A DNA stretch of 7,908 nt, taken from assembly GCA_017629415.1 (NCBI GenBank), contig JAGBXG010000459.1, forward strand, positions 1-7,908. The letters are read 5' to 3'. Positions 6,411 to 7,908 of this stretch are shown in pieces. The DNA comes from Pseudomonadota bacterium. Lineage in GTDB: Bacteria > Myxococcota > Bradymonadia > UBA4248. How positions within the stretch are numbered: position 1 is the first letter of the stretch; each line of letters opens with the position of its first letter. Under the pieces are notes generated by a model. That model saw only the letters and a program-made list of their open reading frames with translations, ran no database searches and was not told the DNA's origin. A program made the translations under genes and the position numbers.

Positions 6411-7586
6411 TTAATAGATTAAAAATTCGCGGCGAACATCGCGCCACGAAGCAGATTCAGCCTCAAAAGCCTCCACAATATGATAAGGATTTTCTCTAGA
6501 TTCAATGGCATGACGAACTCGTTCATTCCCAAACAACAGATCAATCGCTAACCGATCGTTGACAAATTCATAAGTCTCCGTTCGCCAGGCAAATTCTTGA
6601 TGCAGCCCATGAATCACAGAAATCACGGCAACCCCTGTTAAAAGCGGTTTGAAAATTTTCCGGTCTGTCACATGCATCTGGAAACCATGACAAACATGGT
6701 GAGCATGTTTTTGGAACATGGGTTTAAAATCTAAAGGTCGGAATATCACGCCAGGCAATGCAAGCAATTTCAAAGCCTCATGAGTGGCCCGAACATCCAT
6801 CCAAGGTGCACCAAAAATTTCGAAGGGACGTGTTGTCCCGCGTCCTTCCGAAAGATTTGTCCCTTCAATCAAACACATCCCCGGATAAACAACGGCGGTA
6901 TCTAATGTCGGCATATTGGGAGAAGGCATCGCCCATAAACACCCTGTATCATCATAATACATGCCGCGTTCATAACCTTCCATTTGACATATATGCAGCT
7001 TGTCGAGATGAGGTGTATGCTCCGTCGTACACCACATCAAAATCAATTCCCCAATGGTCATGCCATGACGCGTCATTCCGGAACGTTCTCCAACAAAAGA
7101 ATGAAATTCCGGTTCAATTAAGTTGCCTTCAAGAGTTTCGGCATTAATCGGATTGGGACGATCGACAACATAAACATCCATGCCGCACTTTAAAGCTGCC
7201 TGCGCTAAAAATAAGGCTGTATAAGCAAACGTGTAATAACGCGCACCGACATCTTGAACATCAATCACCACGGCATCAAGATCCGTCATCAACGCATTGT
7301 CTGGAGTCAGCGTATCAAGGCTGTGACCATATAAACTGACAATATCTTGGCCCACGATATCATCAAATCCATGATCTACGCCTTCCATGTCTTGAGCAGC
7401 CCCCCACAAACCATGTTCAGGCGCAAATATGCGCACGGGATAAATGCCAGCTTGACGCAAAGCAAAGATCAAATGTTCTCCCTGTGCAGTGACACTTGCC
7501 GCATGCGCCAATACTGCAACGCGTTGACGGCGTAACAATGCCAGAATATTTTCAGACGACAATAATGTTTCTAATCCCGTTTTCAT
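6411..7586 (-). CDS. namZ: Exo-beta-N-acetylmuramidase NamZ-like (DUF1343)
   Basis: This 391-residue protein matches the DUF1343/NamZ family (CAZy GH171), which removes terminal MurNAc from the non-reducing end of peptidoglycan fragments. Family landmarks appear in order: FAPEHGLWG at 54-62, SLYG at 84-87, DVQDVGARYYT at 109-119, DRPNP at 142-146, HGMTIGEL at 174-181, PSPNMP at 221-226 and EGTNLSEGRGTTRPFE at 241-256. Length is normal for a complete protein. The start ATG at 7586-7584 follows AGGGAA (7596-7591 on the - strand) with a 4-base gap. The N-terminus MKTGLETLLSSENILALLRR has no hydrophobic signal core, so a cytoplasmic enzyme acting on imported fragments is inferred; several relatives are secreted. 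It stands alone and converges on the lipoprotein gene. No other MurNAc-pathway gene is visible. I am sure of the family, less of the exact substrate. Confidence 0.92.
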   Translation of the reverse strand: MKTGLETLLSSENILALLRRQRVAVLAHAASVTAQGEHLIFALRQAGIYPVRIFAPEHGLWGAAQDMEGVDHGFDDIVGQDIVSLYGHSLDTLTPDNALMTDLDAVVIDVQDVGARYYTFAYTALFLAQAALKCGMDVYVVDRPNPINAETLEGNLIEPEFHSFVGERSGMTRHGMTIGELILMWCTTEHTPHLDKLHICQMEGYERGMYYDDTGCLWAMPSPNMPTLDTAVVYPGMCLIEGTNLSEGRGTTRPFEIFGAPWMDVRATHEALKLLALPGVIFRPLDFKPMFQKHAHHVCHGFQMHVTDRKIFKPLLTGVAVISVIHGLHQEFAWRTETYEFVNDRLAIDLLFGNERVRHAIESRENPYHIVEAFEAESASWRDVRREFLIY

Positions 7587-7644
7587 AACATTCCCTAATA
7601 TTCATTCCGGGGCGTTACCACATAGCCCCTAAGCGATGATCACC

Positions 7645-7672
7645 TTTGTAGCACACCCCACCATTCTCCCAA
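7645..7672 (-). promoter_or_regulatory. Candidate namZ promoter
   Basis: Read on the - strand, TTGGGA (7672-7667) and TACAAA (7650-7645) are 16 bases apart. TGC precedes the -10 box, giving an extended -10 (TGn). It lies about 58 bases before the namZ start codon and downstream of the terminator of the preceding gene. The -35 match is weak, so this is tentative. Confidence 0.35.
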
Positions 7673-7739
7673 TTTTTACAGGAATATCTCGAAAATGATG
7701 GAGATCATTGAATGGCATCTAGAAAACTTCAAAAAGGCC

Positions 7740-7765
7740 AAAAAAAAAGCACCCAAAGGTGCTTT
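7740..7765 (-). terminator. Rho-independent terminator of the repeat-tail gene
   Basis: Read on the - strand, AAAGCACC (7765-7758) pairs perfectly with GGTGCTTT (7753-7746) around a 4-base loop, and the T-run continues to 7740 (nine T in total, 7748-7740). It begins 22 bases after the TAA of the Pro/Ala-tail gene. This position is the best evidence for which frame of the tandem repeat is translated. Confidence 0.88.
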
Positions 7766-7787
7766 CTTATCAAAAATCTTATCAAGA

Positions 7788-7908
7788 TTAAGCTGCCGGA
7801 GCAACAGGAGCGGCTGCCGGAGCAACAGGAGCGGCTGCCGGAGCAACAGGAGCGGCTGCCGGAGCAACAGGAGCGGCTGCCGGAGCAACAGGAGCGGCTG
7901 CCGGAGCA
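7788..7908 (-). CDS. C-terminal Pro/Ala-rich tail of an unidentified protein, partial
   Basis: Only the last 39 residues and the TAA stop (7790-7788) are inside the window; the gene begins beyond the right edge. The visible part is (APVAPAA)n, ending PVAPAA-stop, so it has no fold of its own to identify. Such tails occur on several kinds of bacterial proteins, including nucleoid and envelope proteins, so I name none. I chose this frame because its stop is immediately followed by an intrinsic terminator on the same strand. The other repeat frames give Leu/Arg/Gln-rich or LPEQQER sequences that read through that terminator. The tail is probably extended and flexible. Repeat copy number could vary between strains. 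Confidence 0.7.
   Translation of the reverse strand, partial: APAAAPVAPAAAPVAPAAAPVAPAAAPVAPAAAPVAPAA
7792..7908. repeat. 21-bp tandem repeat, at least 5.6 copies
   Basis: Five full 21-base units (starting GCTGCCGGAGC on the + strand, at 7792, 7813, 7834, 7855 and 7876) and a 12-base partial unit at 7897 run to the window edge with no mismatch. Perfect identity suggests recent expansion by slippage or recombination. The unit length is a multiple of three and contains no stop in any of six frames, so copy changes keep the host frame. Confidence 0.95.

Noticed and set aside
7676..7888. Leu/Arg/Gln-rich frame on the - strand through the tandem repeat
   Set aside because: It reads straight through the intrinsic terminator at 7740-7765. 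The neighbouring APVAPAA frame stops properly just before it.
7712..7908. + strand frame starting at ATG 7712 and continuing as LPEQQER repeats
   Set aside because: It contains the terminator hairpin and A-run as codons and lacks a good ribosome site. It is open only because the 21-bp unit is open in all frames.

Overview
The window looks like a stretch of chromosome from a Gram-negative, Myxococcota/Bradymonadales-like (former deltaproteobacterial) bacterium with fairly even base composition. The main reason is the 962-residue lipoprotein built from CGNG-x(5-8)-CDG cysteine-rich repeats, a type especially abundant in myxobacteria and relatives. A single-subunit-type (Bacteroidetes-like) succinate dehydrogenase iron-sulfur protein and a secreted-lipase-like alpha/beta hydrolase fit this. 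The assignment is inferred from family knowledge, not from a database search.

Layout. (1) Positions 2-1897, + strand: the C-terminal 631 residues of an alpha/beta hydrolase (GHSQG nucleophile motif); its reading frame is open through the left edge. (2) 1898-2139: a spacer holding an element with 10-bp inverted ends, a GGGGC/GCCCC hairpin and a possible H-type pseudoknot. (3) 2140-2874, +: sdhB, with all eleven cluster cysteines, without sdhA or sdhC beside it. (4) 2875-3274: a 400-bp spacer with a second, larger element with inverted ends, related to the first, plus further hairpins. (5) 3275-6163, +: a large cysteine-rich lipoprotein with an internally duplicated plan (Cys repeats, LTD-like domain, beta domain, Cys repeats, second LTD-like domain). 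(6) 6164-6410: a convergent spacer with two tandem related hairpins, the second forming the core of a strong terminator, and a third GGGGC-type repeat. (7) 6411-7586, - strand: a NamZ/DUF1343 exo-beta-N-acetylmuramidase without an evident signal peptide. (8) 7587-7787: its probable promoter and the terminator of the next gene. (9) 7788-7908, -: the C-terminal end of another gene, made almost entirely of a 21-bp tandem repeat coding for APVAPAA.

The genes do not form one pathway. They are separate transcription units with roles in lipid or ester hydrolysis, respiration, cell-surface structure and muropeptide recycling, separated by spacers rich in palindromic repeats. The least explained parts are the domain-duplicated lipoprotein and the shared repeat elements in the spacers. 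I saw no CRISPR array, tRNA, rRNA, transposase, phage gene or defence system.
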